Source of the DNA: Chromobacterium paludis
GTDB lineage: Bacteria > Pseudomonadota > Gammaproteobacteria > Burkholderiales > Chromobacteriaceae
Direction of reading: 5' to 3'
DNA length: 64,000 nt
Assembly: GCF_008275125.1 (NCBI RefSeq)
Contig: NZ_CP043473.1
Coordinates: 1,364,001-1,428,000, forward strand
Shown here: positions 8,290 through 16,976 of the stretch, in pieces
Position numbering within the stretch: the stretch's first letter is position 1
Layout of the letters: the number at the start of each line of letters is the position of its first letter
Translations under genes and position numbers: made by a program
The notes under the pieces: generated by a model
Told to the model about the DNA's origin: nothing
The model's database searches: none
Seen by the model: the letters and a program-made list of their open reading frames with translations, nothing else

Positions 8290-9252
8290 TCAAGGATTAT
8301 TTGGCAGCCAGCATCTCGAATCAAGATAGACATCCCGACGCATTTTTCCCTCAGACTGGTTTTTGTACTCGTCTCCATTAGGGTCGAATCCCAGATGCTC
8401 TGAAATTGTCATGTCGTGAACATCTAGACCTGTGGCGAGATGAGCAGAGCGCGAGAAAGCAGGGGAGCAGCCAAGCTTAGCAACTCTGTATGCATCTCGA
8501 AGTTTCGTTTGATACTGTGAGCGAAGCTGAAAGGTTTGAAGGGAATTCGCCGCTTTGGTATGTCCTGCAGGTACCTTGATGCGCACCTCAAACCGTTCTG
8601 CAGGTTCTCGCAGCGCTCGCAGCACCGGATTCCATGCGGCTCCATTTGCAGGGCCAAGTTCAAAGGATAGAACACCAACGTCGCATAGCGGGTTAAGATG
8701 CGGTTGGGTGACAAAGTCTTTGGTGTGTTTCATGCCGGGACCATTGCATGTCCCGCAGCAGGGCACAAGATTTCCCAATGATAGAGCCAAAAATGGGTAT
8801 CTAGCCCTATCGTAGAAGTGATCTAGTTGAGGCCGGTAGCCGGCATTGGCAGCATCGCGTGGAACCGTATTGGTCGCTCTGATATGACAGTACGGGCAAA
8901 CCTCATAGCGAGCTAGGCTGCATAGTGAATATGCTCCCCAGCCGACCCGATTATCTCGGAACAAGTCGTAGTCAAAGATCCTTTTGAACTTATCCTTGGC
9001 TTGCTCTAGTAGGGAGCTATTGGGGGGGAACGTGGTTGTGAAGTCGTTAACCACGTCAGTGAAATCACGGATGCCTGCGTCAACCAATATATTCAAATTC
9101 CGATCAACGAAATCCCAGACTGCTCGCATAACAGGAGAAACGGGGCCAACAATCGCCAGTTCCCGTTGGCGAGCATCTGTCACTGTTGCCCGTAAGAAAG
9201 TCTCGTGCTGCTCTGCTGCATCATCCCAAATATCATGAATCTCAATGATCAT
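8290..9252 (-). CDS. HNH endonuclease, PtuB-like (Septu-type partner)
   Basis: This 320-residue protein has an HNH core: C119-x2-C122-H (CPYCH), then L-D144-H145-F-Y (LDHFYDRARYP), then C166-x2-C169-N (CCGTCN). This spacing and the LDHFxxxxxYP motif are typical of HNH proteins that partner ATPases, including PtuB of Septu and the effectors of some retrons. The gene overlaps the upstream ATPase gene by 11 nt, which implies coupled translation. In Septu the ATPase holds the nuclease in check until infection is sensed; this is family knowledge, not shown here. Confidence 0.75.
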   Translation of the reverse strand: MIIEIHDIWDDAAEQHETFLRATVTDARQRELAIVGPVSPVMRAVWDFVDRNLNILVDAGIRDFTDVVNDFTTTFPPNSSLLEQAKDKFKRIFDYDLFRDNRVGWGAYSLCSLARYEVCPYCHIRATNTVPRDAANAGYRPQLDHFYDRARYPFLALSLGNLVPCCGTCNGPGMKHTKDFVTQPHLNPLCDVGVLSFELGPANGAAWNPVLRALREPAERFEVRIKVPAGHTKAANSLQTFQLRSQYQTKLRDAYRVAKLGCSPAFSRSAHLATGLDVHDMTISEHLGFDPNGDEYKNQSEGKMRRDVYLDSRCWLPNNP

Positions 9253-10795
9253 TTAGTGTATCCCGCTGAGCCAATACGGCACGCTGCAATCGTTCGTCAC
9301 CAATCTCACTTATGAGATAGTGATCTTCGTCTGTGAGGATTCCTTGAAGAAAACGTGTCCGCAGCCGCACAACCTCTCGAGCGGCTTTCGATCCTATAGA
9401 GGGCGTGCCAAATGCATCTAGAACCAGCGCATCTAAAGAGTTAGCAAATGTCTTGATGTCTTGGTCCATTTCGCTTCCAATTCTCTGAATTAGCGCTGAT
9501 GGAAAGTCTCCTGATATAATCGGGGAGTGCGTTGCGAGGATTGTCTGAATTTCATTGAATCCGAATCGATTCTTTGCTGAAGATAAAAATTGATCCAGTT
9601 TTTCAACATATTGGCGCTGCCAATCTAGATGTAGATAGGAGTCACCTTCGTCGATCAAAATCAGCACGGACCTCAGGTTACGTGAGGCTAAGCGGGAAAG
9701 GGAAACCTCTAGTCGTGCGAATTGATCTACGAGTGAAAGTAGTCCAGAACTGAGGTTCGACCACGACAATTTAAACGAGGAGCCGCTGCCCTCAATCTCT
9801 TGAAGAAGCATAACTCCATCAACAACAAATTGGACTTCGGCCGTATCACTGAATTGTTGTAGTGGTAGGTTATTCCTGTTTGTTAAGATTGACAGCGACG
9901 AATTGAGTGCCCTATTGAAATTTTCGATAGCATCTGTAAACTCAGATGAGTTGATTGAGCTGTAATATTCAAAATTCGCCAGCTCAAGTTTATCGAGGAT
10001 CGCCATCGTGACAATAAGCCTATGCTTTTGCTCTCTGCTTAACTCTTCAAGGGTTGCTAAAGCTGCGATGCGATAAAGTGGGCCATGACGTTGATCGAGA
10101 GTTGATTCGATCCACCACTGTAGGTGTTGTGAGAAGGCTTTAGTTCTCGACTCCTTGCCACTGGATGGCCCTTGCTTCCGATACTCAGCGTATTCCTGCA
10201 GATCAACATTCATTGAGTCATCAAGGATGTTGCCTTTCATCTCTAGGAGGGTAGGGATGACCAAACGCTCGAAAATGCTTTGCTGGTATGAGAGTGATGC
10301 CATAAGCTCTGTAGAAACACCAAGTGATTGAGCCACGGCTGAAAAGTTAGTCAGCATGCTTTGCTTTAGCGAAGCTGCCTTAAGCTTTGATGCATTAACG
10401 AAGTTTCGATGCGAGCGAATTGACCGCTGGAAGTGCAATGGTGTGTAGTACACGACTCCAAGGCTGGGTGGAGGCTCTTTTGCATCGCGCATCTGAACTC
10501 TGCCATGTTGATCGCGAGTGGCCCAATGGCCTTGATCCCCGAGAGAGGCTCCTGCCGTTAGTATTTCTGCTAGGTTTTGGAGAAGCCGTGTCTTTCCAGA
10601 CCCGTTTTCTCCCAACATTAACGACATTGAGTCGGTACTGAAATATCCGGGGAACAGGTGTGCGTGCTCTCCGATCGAGGCACGCTGCCCGTCTATTACT
10701 ACAAAATCCAGCACGTCTAAGCTCCCCCAAAAAGATTCCAATTGTGATCCAGTCATTCTCAACCAATTGACTAGATCACCCGCTGATTCAGCCAC
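9242..10795 (-). CDS. ABC/OLD-like AAA ATPase, PtuA-like (Septu-type sensor)
   Basis: This 517-residue ATPase has Walker A GENGSGKT at residues 62-69, Walker B within LILIDEGDSYLHLDWQ and a switch segment ILATHSP. That is the order seen in OLD-, RecF- and PtuA-type ATPases with a long helical insert between the two halves. It lacks a fused TOPRIM domain, unlike OLD nucleases; the nuclease is instead the overlapping HNH gene downstream. No reverse transcriptase or msr/msd region is visible upstream, so this is not a retron. The low G+C suggests recent acquisition. Confidence 0.8.
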   Translation of the reverse strand: MAESAGDLVNWLRMTGSQLESFWGSLDVLDFVVIDGQRASIGEHAHLFPGYFSTDSMSLMLGENGSGKTRLLQNLAEILTAGASLGDQGHWATRDQHGRVQMRDAKEPPPSLGVVYYTPLHFQRSIRSHRNFVNASKLKAASLKQSMLTNFSAVAQSLGVSTELMASLSYQQSIFERLVIPTLLEMKGNILDDSMNVDLQEYAEYRKQGPSSGKESRTKAFSQHLQWWIESTLDQRHGPLYRIAALATLEELSREQKHRLIVTMAILDKLELANFEYYSSINSSEFTDAIENFNRALNSSLSILTNRNNLPLQQFSDTAEVQFVVDGVMLLQEIEGSGSSFKLSWSNLSSGLLSLVDQFARLEVSLSRLASRNLRSVLILIDEGDSYLHLDWQRQYVEKLDQFLSSAKNRFGFNEIQTILATHSPIISGDFPSALIQRIGSEMDQDIKTFANSLDALVLDAFGTPSIGSKAAREVVRLRTRFLQGILTDEDHYLISEIGDERLQRAVLAQRDTLNDH

Positions 10796-11138
10796 TGTTT
10801 TTTGAGGCTGAAAGCATTAACCTCTATCATATCAACCGAGCGGCCTAAGCCAGGGATTTCCGGCGCCAAGATGAGCAAATAGCGACGCACTCGCTTTGTG
10901 CGTGAGCGCGCTCTGAAAATTTATCGCCAGTTTGACGAACAGACAAGCCGGAATCCGTAAACTGCTCACAAAGTGTGCCCCTAACAACAGCTTTTCGCTA
11001 GACATGCCTGCTCAAGTGCCAGAGGGCATCCGGAGTGGCGTGTCCGCAATTTTGTGTCAACTTGCTTTACGCATCATCCAGCGGACTGGCTGCTTAAGCC
11101 GATATGCCGAAGTCCTCGGCAGGTGACTACTACCTCTG
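10796..11138. other. Island-edge spacer upstream of the Septu-like operon
   Basis: This region should carry the promoter of the ATPase/HNH pair. It lies at the transition from low-G+C island to core genome. A short plus-strand frame ending at 11,126 (SRYAEVLGR, then stop) could be the tail of a lost gene, but its upstream part is not convincing. No tRNA or integrase gene is present. Confidence 0.4.
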
Positions 11139-11179
11139 AACAAGAGAAAGGCCCTGCGTTGCAGGGCCTTTCTCTTGTT
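11139..11179. terminator. Strong 19-bp hairpin, probable terminator near the island edge
   Basis: A perfect inverted repeat with 19-bp arms (AACAAGAGAAAGGCCCTGC and its complement) and a three-base GTT loop. It lies about 85 bp past the nrdB stop and could end nrdB transcription on the minus strand. The A/T-rich outer arms let it work in both directions, shielding core genes from the island. Confidence 0.75.
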
Positions 11180-11265
11180 GCCAAGCAAGATTTCATGCTT
11201 TGGCTATCGGAAATTGCAAATTTTGACTACAAAATTTCAAGCTTTCCGATTTCTGACACATCAAA

Positions 11266-12348
11266 TTAATCCCAGCTCAACGCCCCACCAGTCTGATACT
11301 CGGTCACCCGCGTCTCAAAGAAGTTCTTCTCCTTCTTCAAGTCGATCATCTCGCTCATCCACGGGAAGGGGTTGTTCACACCCGGGAACAGCTGATCCAG
11401 GCCAATCTGCTGCATGCGGCGGTTGGCGATGAAGCGCAGGTATTCCTTGAACATGCTGGCGTTCAGGCCCAGCACGCCGCGCGGCATGGTGTCCTCGGCG
11501 TAGGCGTATTCCAGCTCCACGGCCTGCTTGAACAGCTCGGTCACTTCCGCCTTGAAGCTGTCGGTCCACAGCAGCGGGTTTTCCAGCTTGATGGTGTTGA
11601 TCAGGTCGATGCCGAAATTGCAGTGCATGGACTCGTCGCGCAGGATGTACTGGTACTGCTCGGCGGCGCCGGTCATCTTGTTCTGGCGGCCCAGGGCCAG
11701 GATTTGCACGAAGCCGACGTAGAAGAACAGGCCTTCCATGATGCAGGCGAACACGATCAGGGACTTCAGCAGCTTCTGGTCGTTTTCGATGGTGCCGGTC
11801 TTGAATTCCGGGTTGCACAGCACGTCGATGAACGGGATCAGGAATTCGTCCTTGTCGCGGATGGACTTGACTTCGTGGTAGGCGTTGAACACTTCGCCTT
11901 CGTCCAGGCCCAGGCTTTCCACGATGTACTGGTAGGCGTGGGTGTGGATGGCTTCGTCAAAGGCCTGGCGCAGCAGGAACTGGCGGCATTCCGGGCTGGT
12001 GATCTGGCGGTAGGTGCCCAGCACGATGTTGTTGGCGGCCAGGGAGTCGGCGGTGACGAAGAAGCCCAGGTTGCGCTTGACGATGCGCATTTCGTCTTCG
12101 GTCAGCTGGCCGGTTTTCCATTGTTCGATGTCGCGCTGCATGTTCACTTCCTGCGGCATCCAGTGGTTGGCGCACTGCGCCAGGTACTTTTCCCAGGCCC
12201 ACTTGTGCTTGAAGGGAACCAGCTGGTTGACGTCGGTGGTGCCGTTGATCACCTTCTTGTCCACCACGTTGACGCGGCCGGTGCCATGGGCGTCCATGGA
12301 GGAGGGGGCGGCGGCCGGGGTGGGGAGGGTGTCTTCGAAATTCAACAT
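11266..12348 (-). CDS. nrdB: Class Ia ribonucleotide reductase, beta subunit NrdB
   Basis: This is the di-iron tyrosyl-radical subunit that activates NrdA for aerobic reduction of ribonucleoside diphosphates. The chosen ATG at 12,348 gives 360 residues starting MLNFEDTLP and follows AGGAGC at good spacing. An in-frame ATG 21 nt upstream has no better site. Iron-ligand segments are visible as DEAIHTHAY and [10 protein letters not shown], the latter typical of Ia proteins. It is the last gene of a minus-strand group headed by nrdA, but three small genes separate the two. The C-terminal tail ([12 protein letters not shown]) is the part expected to dock into NrdA. Confidence 0.96.
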   Translation of the reverse strand: MLNFEDTLPTPAAAPSSMDAHGTGRVNVVDKKVINGTTDVNQLVPFKHKWAWEKYLAQCANHWMPQEVNMQRDIEQWKTGQLTEDEMRIVKRNLGFFVTADSLAANNIVLGTYRQITSPECRQFLLRQAFDEAIHTHAYQYIVESLGLDEGEVFNAYHEVKSIRDKDEFLIPFIDVLCNPEFKTGTIENDQKLLKSLIVFACIMEGLFFYVGFVQILALGRQNKMTGAAEQYQYILRDESMHCNFGIDLINTIKLENPLLWTDSFKAEVTELFKQAVELEYAYAEDTMPRGVLGLNASMFKEYLRFIANRRMQQIGLDQLFPGVNNPFPWMSEMIDLKKEKNFFETRVTEYQTGGALSWD

Positions 12349-12399
12349 GAGTGCTCCTGATGTGTTCAATTGCTGGCCGCGCGCGGCGCGGCCTGGGTT

Positions 12400-12618
12400 T
12401 TATGCGGTTTTGACTGCGTATTGGGGGCGATGCGGCGCCGCCTGCGGCTGGCGCAGCTGGCTGACGGCCACGGTGCGGGCCTGGCCGGCCTCCAGCGGCG
12501 GGTCGGCCGCGGGCTGGGCCTGGATAAAGTAGGCGTAAGCGGCGTCGCCGGCGTTTCTTGCGCTGAGGCGGCGGCCGCCGGCGCTTTGGCGCAGCAGGCA
12601 GTAGGCGGTGGCGCTCAT
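12400..12618 (-). CDS. Small hypothetical protein between nrdA and nrdB
   Basis: This 72-residue, alanine- and arginine-rich protein has no recognised domain. It starts at an ATG preceded by GGGAGAG at good spacing and lies 13 nt from the preceding gene, so it is probably translated as part of the nrd group. Composition matches the core genome. No cysteine pattern or membrane segment points to a function. Confidence 0.55.
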   Translation of the reverse strand: MSATAYCLLRQSAGGRRLSARNAGDAAYAYFIQAQPAADPPLEAGQARTVAVSQLRQPQAAPHRPQYAVKTA

Positions 12619-12631
12619 GTGCTCTCCCGGT

Positions 12632-13027
12632 TTAGAAGCGCAGTTGCTGGGCCAGCTGATGGATGAGCTTGCGCTCGCTGGCTTCCTGTTGGTCCATCTG
12701 TTCCTGCTGGCGGCGGCGCTGCGCGCGCAGCTGCTGCAGCTGGCGGTACTGGCGGTTGGCGGCGGCCAGGTCCTGTTTCAGAATTTCGATTTCCTGCTGC
12801 AATTCTTCCGGCTGGCAGTACACCACCAGGCAGTCGCCTTCCACCCAGGCCTTGCGCCAGACGGCGGCGCGCGGCGCGCGGCGGGATTCGGCGAAGTAGT
12901 CCTTCCATTCGCATGGCGGGGTGCGGCTGAGCTGCAGGTACATGTTGAACAGCAGGAACTGCTTGTCCGGGTTGTGCGATTTGTCCTCGCAAAACCCGCT
13001 AATGCCGATGTTTTCAAATGTCTGCAT
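12632..13027 (-). CDS. Hypothetical coiled-coil protein in the nrd cluster
   Basis: I prefer the ATG at 13,027 (131 residues, MQTFENIGISGF) because GGGGAGGA lies just before it. A longer frame from 13,111 would overlap the upstream gene and add a low-complexity stretch. The first 70 residues look globular (FCEDKSHNPDKQFLLFNMYL). The last 60 form a glutamine-rich coiled coil, roughly from PEELQQEIEIL to the end. It may bind a partner protein. I do not recognise the family. Confidence 0.6.
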   Translation of the reverse strand: MQTFENIGISGFCEDKSHNPDKQFLLFNMYLQLSRTPPCEWKDYFAESRRAPRAAVWRKAWVEGDCLVVYCQPEELQQEIEILKQDLAAANRQYRQLQQLRAQRRRQQEQMDQQEASERKLIHQLAQQLRF

Positions 13028-13097
13028 CTCGTCCTCCCCAGGCTGGGCCTGTGCTTGCGCTGCGGGGCGGTTGGCCGCTGCCCCGGCGGTTGGTTTG

Positions 13098-13526
13098 CTA
13101 CCCTGCGTCATGTGCGGGCGATGCCGCCTGCGTGGCCAGGGTGTGCTGCTCCGGACTGGTGTCGTATTGCACCAGCCCGTAAATCTTCCAGGCGCCGTTC
13201 ACCGTTTTCAGGTGGTAGCCGGTGTGGTAGCGCCACGGCGCGCGGCCGTCGGCGCGCTGCACGGTCCAGGCCACGATGGCGGTGGCGGCGCCCGCGCCCA
13301 GCGGGGTGACGCTTTCCAGCTGGTGGCTGGCGCTGACAAAGCCCTGGCTGCGGTACCACTGTAGCAGCGCCGCCGTGGTGTCGATCAAAGACGGCATGTC
13401 CAGCCAACCGGTCAGCTCGCCCTGGTGGATGGCGGTGAAGGGCACGGTGAAGTGGCCGGTCACGCCTGCGCAGTCCAGTTGCGAATAGCTGTCGCGGTAG
13501 TGTTTGAAAAAGGCTTCCAGGCTCAT
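13098..13526 (-). CDS. SnoaL/NTF2-like fold protein
   Basis: This 142-residue protein has the shape of the NTF2-like superfamily. An N-terminal helix (LEAFFKHYRDSYSQLD) is followed by a small cone-shaped sheet with HFTVPFTAI, TAIVAWTVQRADG and YHTGYHLKTVNGAWKIYGL. Such proteins are often small enzymes or binding modules, and no catalytic residue can be assigned. It lies between nrdA and nrdB on their strand. Whether it has anything to do with nucleotide reduction is unknown. Confidence 0.65.
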   Translation of the reverse strand: MSLEAFFKHYRDSYSQLDCAGVTGHFTVPFTAIHQGELTGWLDMPSLIDTTAALLQWYRSQGFVSASHQLESVTPLGAGAATAIVAWTVQRADGRAPWRYHTGYHLKTVNGAWKIYGLVQYDTSPEQHTLATQAASPAHDAG

Positions 13527-13636
13527 AGTCGCTCTCGTTGCGTCATGGGTCTGCTGCTTTTGCTGCGGGTTGCCGTCTTGCTTTCACATCCAGAAACCGC
13601 CTGCTGGCAAGCGGTTTGAAGATGGGTATGCCGGTT

Positions 13637-13712
13637 GGCGGAACGCCTCCTTTGGAGGCTTTCGTCTGATGCTCCGACTAGGCGGAACGCCCCCAAGGGG
13701 GCTTCCGCCCTA
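13637..13712. repeat. REP-like palindromic repeats downstream of nrdA
   Basis: Two related palindromes starting GGCGGAACGCC lie at 13,637-13,664 and 13,681-13,712; the second ends CTTCCGCCCTA. They resemble the element at 23,302-23,388, which also carries GGGCGGA and CCGCCCTAC arms. They sit just past the nrdA stop and may slow or end transcription before the small genes and nrdB. Confidence 0.65.
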
Positions 13713-13723
13713 CGAAATCTGCC

Positions 13724-16567
13724 TTATTGGCAGGATTCGCAATCGGGGTTGTCGATGCTGCAGAACTTGGCGTCGGTGGCCGGGGTGTTGTCCACGGCGG
13801 CCGGCGCGGTTTGCGCCTGGCTGGAGACGGCGTTCAGCTCGCCGCCGCGGCCGGTGGACTTCTCGGCGCTGGTGGCGGCCAGGGTGCGCAGGTAGTAGGT
13901 GGTCTTCACGCCGCGCAGCCAGGCATGCTTGTACAGCTCGTCCAGCTTCTTGCCGGAGGCGCCGGCCATGTACAGGTTCAGCGACTGCGCTTGGTCGATC
14001 CACTTTTGGCGGCGCGAGGCGGCTTCCACCAGCCAGCGCGGGTCCAGCTCGAAGGCGGTGGCGTAGATGGCTTTCAGCTCGGCCGGCACGCGGTCGATCT
14101 GGCCCAGGCTGCCGTCGAAGTATTTCAGGTCGGCTACCATCACTTCATCCCACAGGCCGGCGGCTTTCAGGTCGCGCACCAGATATTCGTTGGTGACGGT
14201 GAATTCGCCGGACAGGTTGGACTTCACGAACAGGTTCTGGTAGGTCGGTTCGATGCTTGCCGACACGCCGATGATGTTGGCGATGGTCGCGGTCGGGGCG
14301 ATGGCCAGGCAGTTGCTGTTGCGCATGCCGTATTGCTTGATGCGGGCGCGCACCACGCTCCAGTCCAGGCGCTCGGTACGGTCCATTTCCAGGTAGCCGC
14401 CGCGCTCGGCCGCCAGCAGGTTGATGCTGTCCTGCGGCAGGATGCCGCGGTCCCACAGGCTGCCGCTGTACGACGGGTAGCGGCCGCGCTCTTCCGCCAG
14501 TTCGGTGGAGGCCAGGTAGGCGTAGTAAGCCACCATTTCCATGGATTCGTCGGCAAACTCCACCGCGGCGTCGGAGCCGTAGGCCACGCGCTTTTGATGC
14601 AGGCAGTCCTGGAAGCCCATGATGCCCATGCCCACCGGGCGATGCTTCAGGTTGGAGTTGCGCGCCTTCACCACCGGGTAGAAGTTGATGTCGATCACGT
14701 TGTCCAGCATGCGCAGGGCGGTGCGGATGGTGCGCTGCAGCTTTTCGCTGTCCAGCGTGCCGTCAGCCTTGAGGTGGGCGGACAGGTTGACCGAACCCAG
14801 GTTGCAGACGGCGATTTCGTCGTCGCTGGTATTCAGCGTGATCTCGGTGCACAGGTTGGAGCTGTGCACCACGCCGCGGTGCTGCTGCGGGCTGCGGATG
14901 TTGCACGGATCCTTGAAGGTGAACCACGGGTGGCCGGTTTCAAACAGCATGGTCAGCATCTTGCGCCACAGGCTCAGCGCCGGAATCTGCTTGTACACCT
15001 TCAGCTCGCCGCGCTTGCCCTTGGCTTCGTAGGCGGTGTAGGCCTTTTCGAAGGCTTGGCCGTACAGCTCGTGCAGGTCCGGGGTTTCCGACGGGGAGAA
15101 CAGGCTCCACTCGCCGCCTTCCATCACGCGCTTCATGAACAGGTCCGGAATCCAGTTGGCGGTGTTCATGTCGTGGGTGCGGCGGCGGTCGTCGCCGGTG
15201 TTCTTGCGCAGCTCCAGGAATTCTTCGATGTCGGCGTGCCAGGTTTCCAGGTAGGCGCAGACGGCGCCCTTGCGCTTGCCGCCCTGGTTCACCGCCACGG
15301 CGGTGTCGTTGACTACCTTCAGGAACGGCACCACGCCTTGCGACTTGCCGTTGGTGCCCTTGATGTGGCTGCCCATGGCGCGCACCGGGGTCCAGTCGTT
15401 GCCCAGGCCGCCGGCGAACTTGGACAGCAGCGCGTTTTCCTTGATGCCTTCGTAGATGCCGTCCAGGTCATCGGCGATGGTGGTCAGGTAGCAGCTGGAC
15501 AGCTGGCTGCGGCGGGTGCCGGAGTTGAACAGCGTGGGCGTGGACGACATGAAGTCGAAGCTGGACAGCAGCTGGTAGAACTCGATGGCGCGGGCTTCGC
15601 GGTTCACTTCGTTCAGCGCCAGGCCCATGGCCACGCGCATGAAGAAGGCCTGCGGCATTTCGATGCGGGCGCCGTCGATGTGCAGGAAGTAGCGGTCGTA
15701 CAGGGTCTGCAGGCCCAGGTAGCCAAATTGCAGGTCGCGCTCGGCGTCCAGCGCCGCGCCCAGTTTTTTCAGGTCGTATTCGGCCAGCTTTTCGTCCAGC
15801 AGCTCGGCGGCGATGCCCTTCTTCACGTAGTCGGCGAAGTAGGGCGCGTATTGGGCGGCCATTTCGTCCTGGCTGACGGCCTCGCCCAGGATTTCCAGGC
15901 GGATGTTGCCCATCAGCAGGCGGGCAGTCACGTAATCGTAAGCCGGGTCTTGCTCGATCATGGAGCGGGCGGCCAGGATGGCGGACTTGCCCACTTCTTC
16001 TTCCGGCACGCCGTCGTAGATGTTCTTCAGGGTTTCGGACAGGATGGCGTCCACGTCGATGCCGGCCAGGTTCTTGCTGGCGGCTTCGATGCTGGCGCGC
16101 AGGCGGGCCACGTCCAGCGGCAGCTTGCGGCCGTCCTTGCGCAGCACGTTGATCTGCACATTGGCCAGGGCCTCGCCGCGGGCGGCGCGTTCTTGCGAGC
16201 GCTGTTCGCGGTACAGCACGTAGGCGCGGGCCACGTCGTGCTCGCCGAAGCGCATCAGCGACAGCTCCACCTGGTCCTGGATGTCTTCGATGTGGATGGC
16301 GCCGCCTTCCGGTTTGCGGCGCATCAGCGCGTTGACCACCTGTTCCGTCAGTTGCGCCACCTTGTCGCGGATGCTGGCGGAGGTGGCGCCTTGCTGGCCC
16401 ATGACGGCCAGGAAGGCCTTGGTCATGGCGATGGAGATTTTGACGGGTTCGAACGGCACCACCGCGCCATTGCGACGGATGGTTTTGTACTGGCTGAAAT
16501 CGGCTTGCGGCGCGGCGGCGCGGCCGAGTTCGGCGGCGGTTTGCCCTTCAAAGGTGGTCAGTTGCAT
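13724..16567 (-). CDS. nrdA: Class Ia ribonucleotide reductase, alpha subunit NrdA, with two ATP cones
   Basis: This catalytic subunit reduces ribonucleoside diphosphates to deoxynucleotides. The ATG at 16,567 gives 947 residues (MQLTTFEGQT) behind GAGGG; the frame stays open 37 codons further upstream without a better site. Two ATP-cone domains in tandem are visible, one beginning YKTIRRNGAVVPFEP, the other INVLRKDGRKLPLD. The catalytic barrel follows, with the active-site cysteine region SSNLCTEI, NLGSVNLS and the C-terminal shuttle pair CESCQ. Two cones suggest dATP-controlled activity. Possible NrdR boxes lie upstream. The nrdB gene is four genes further along, not adjacent. Confidence 0.95.
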   Translation of the reverse strand: MQLTTFEGQTAAELGRAAAPQADFSQYKTIRRNGAVVPFEPVKISIAMTKAFLAVMGQQGATSASIRDKVAQLTEQVVNALMRRKPEGGAIHIEDIQDQVELSLMRFGEHDVARAYVLYREQRSQERAARGEALANVQINVLRKDGRKLPLDVARLRASIEAASKNLAGIDVDAILSETLKNIYDGVPEEEVGKSAILAARSMIEQDPAYDYVTARLLMGNIRLEILGEAVSQDEMAAQYAPYFADYVKKGIAAELLDEKLAEYDLKKLGAALDAERDLQFGYLGLQTLYDRYFLHIDGARIEMPQAFFMRVAMGLALNEVNREARAIEFYQLLSSFDFMSSTPTLFNSGTRRSQLSSCYLTTIADDLDGIYEGIKENALLSKFAGGLGNDWTPVRAMGSHIKGTNGKSQGVVPFLKVVNDTAVAVNQGGKRKGAVCAYLETWHADIEEFLELRKNTGDDRRRTHDMNTANWIPDLFMKRVMEGGEWSLFSPSETPDLHELYGQAFEKAYTAYEAKGKRGELKVYKQIPALSLWRKMLTMLFETGHPWFTFKDPCNIRSPQQHRGVVHSSNLCTEITLNTSDDEIAVCNLGSVNLSAHLKADGTLDSEKLQRTIRTALRMLDNVIDINFYPVVKARNSNLKHRPVGMGIMGFQDCLHQKRVAYGSDAAVEFADESMEMVAYYAYLASTELAEERGRYPSYSGSLWDRGILPQDSINLLAAERGGYLEMDRTERLDWSVVRARIKQYGMRNSNCLAIAPTATIANIIGVSASIEPTYQNLFVKSNLSGEFTVTNEYLVRDLKAAGLWDEVMVADLKYFDGSLGQIDRVPAELKAIYATAFELDPRWLVEAASRRQKWIDQAQSLNLYMAGASGKKLDELYKHAWLRGVKTTYYLRTLAATSAEKSTGRGGELNAVSSQAQTAPAAVDNTPATDAKFCSIDNPDCESCQ

Positions 16568-16671
16568 GTATCCCTCGATAAAGAGAAGTTTAGGTCCGGC
16601 CGCGCTGCATTCTTGGCGGCAGGTCGGCTTGTGGACAATTCTGTTGAAAAGCTGTGTGCGGGCTGTGGGTA

Positions 16672-16687
16672 AACACAATATATACCG
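16672..16687. promoter_or_regulatory. NrdR-box-like site upstream of nrdA
   Basis: AACACAATATATACCG resembles the NrdR operator consensus (ACACWATATATWGTGT) in its left and central part. It lies about 105 bp before the nrdA start. NrdR is the ATP-cone repressor of ribonucleotide reductase genes. The right half is imperfect. Confidence 0.5.
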
Positions 16688-16894
16688 TCTGCGCCGCTAG
16701 GACTGCCCAAATTCTAGTGTTGAGGGTGACACAGTTCAAGTCTTGACTTTGCGCAGAAAACCGGAAATCCGCGCCGTTATTGGCTTTGCGCGCCGTGGAA
16801 ATTTTTCTGCAAAAAAACGGCAATGAATGGGCGGGCGGCGCAAGCCTTGGAAAGCCGCGGTCTCCCAAGCACATGGCATGGCGGCGGCTGGGGT

Positions 16895-16910
16895 CCACTA
16901 TATGTTGTGT
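16895..16910. promoter_or_regulatory. Second NrdR-box-like site upstream of nrdA
   Basis: CCACTATATGTTGTGT is a good fit to an NrdR box. It is about 223 bp from the first, further apart than the usual closely spaced pair, so the two may act singly. It also lies about 70 bp from the 3' end of the convergently placed binding-protein gene. Confidence 0.5.
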
Positions 16911-16976
16911 AAACGCACTGTTGCGCGCTTGCTACGATAATGGGATGGAAAGTTTACCGTCAGATTGAGGCGGGGC

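Noticed and set aside
8290..10795. A retron with PtuAB effectors
   Set aside because: No reverse transcriptase gene and no msr/msd-like structured region lies on either side.
10932..11126. A 64-codon frame at the island edge
   Set aside because: It has no ribosome site and mixed codon use. Only its last few residues look protein-like, so at most it is a gene remnant.
13727..16672. A 981-codon open frame on the plus strand opposite nrdA
   Set aside because: It lies entirely antisense to a certain gene. High G+C with biased third positions leaves the opposite frame free of stops. The predicted protein is low-complexity and has no motif.
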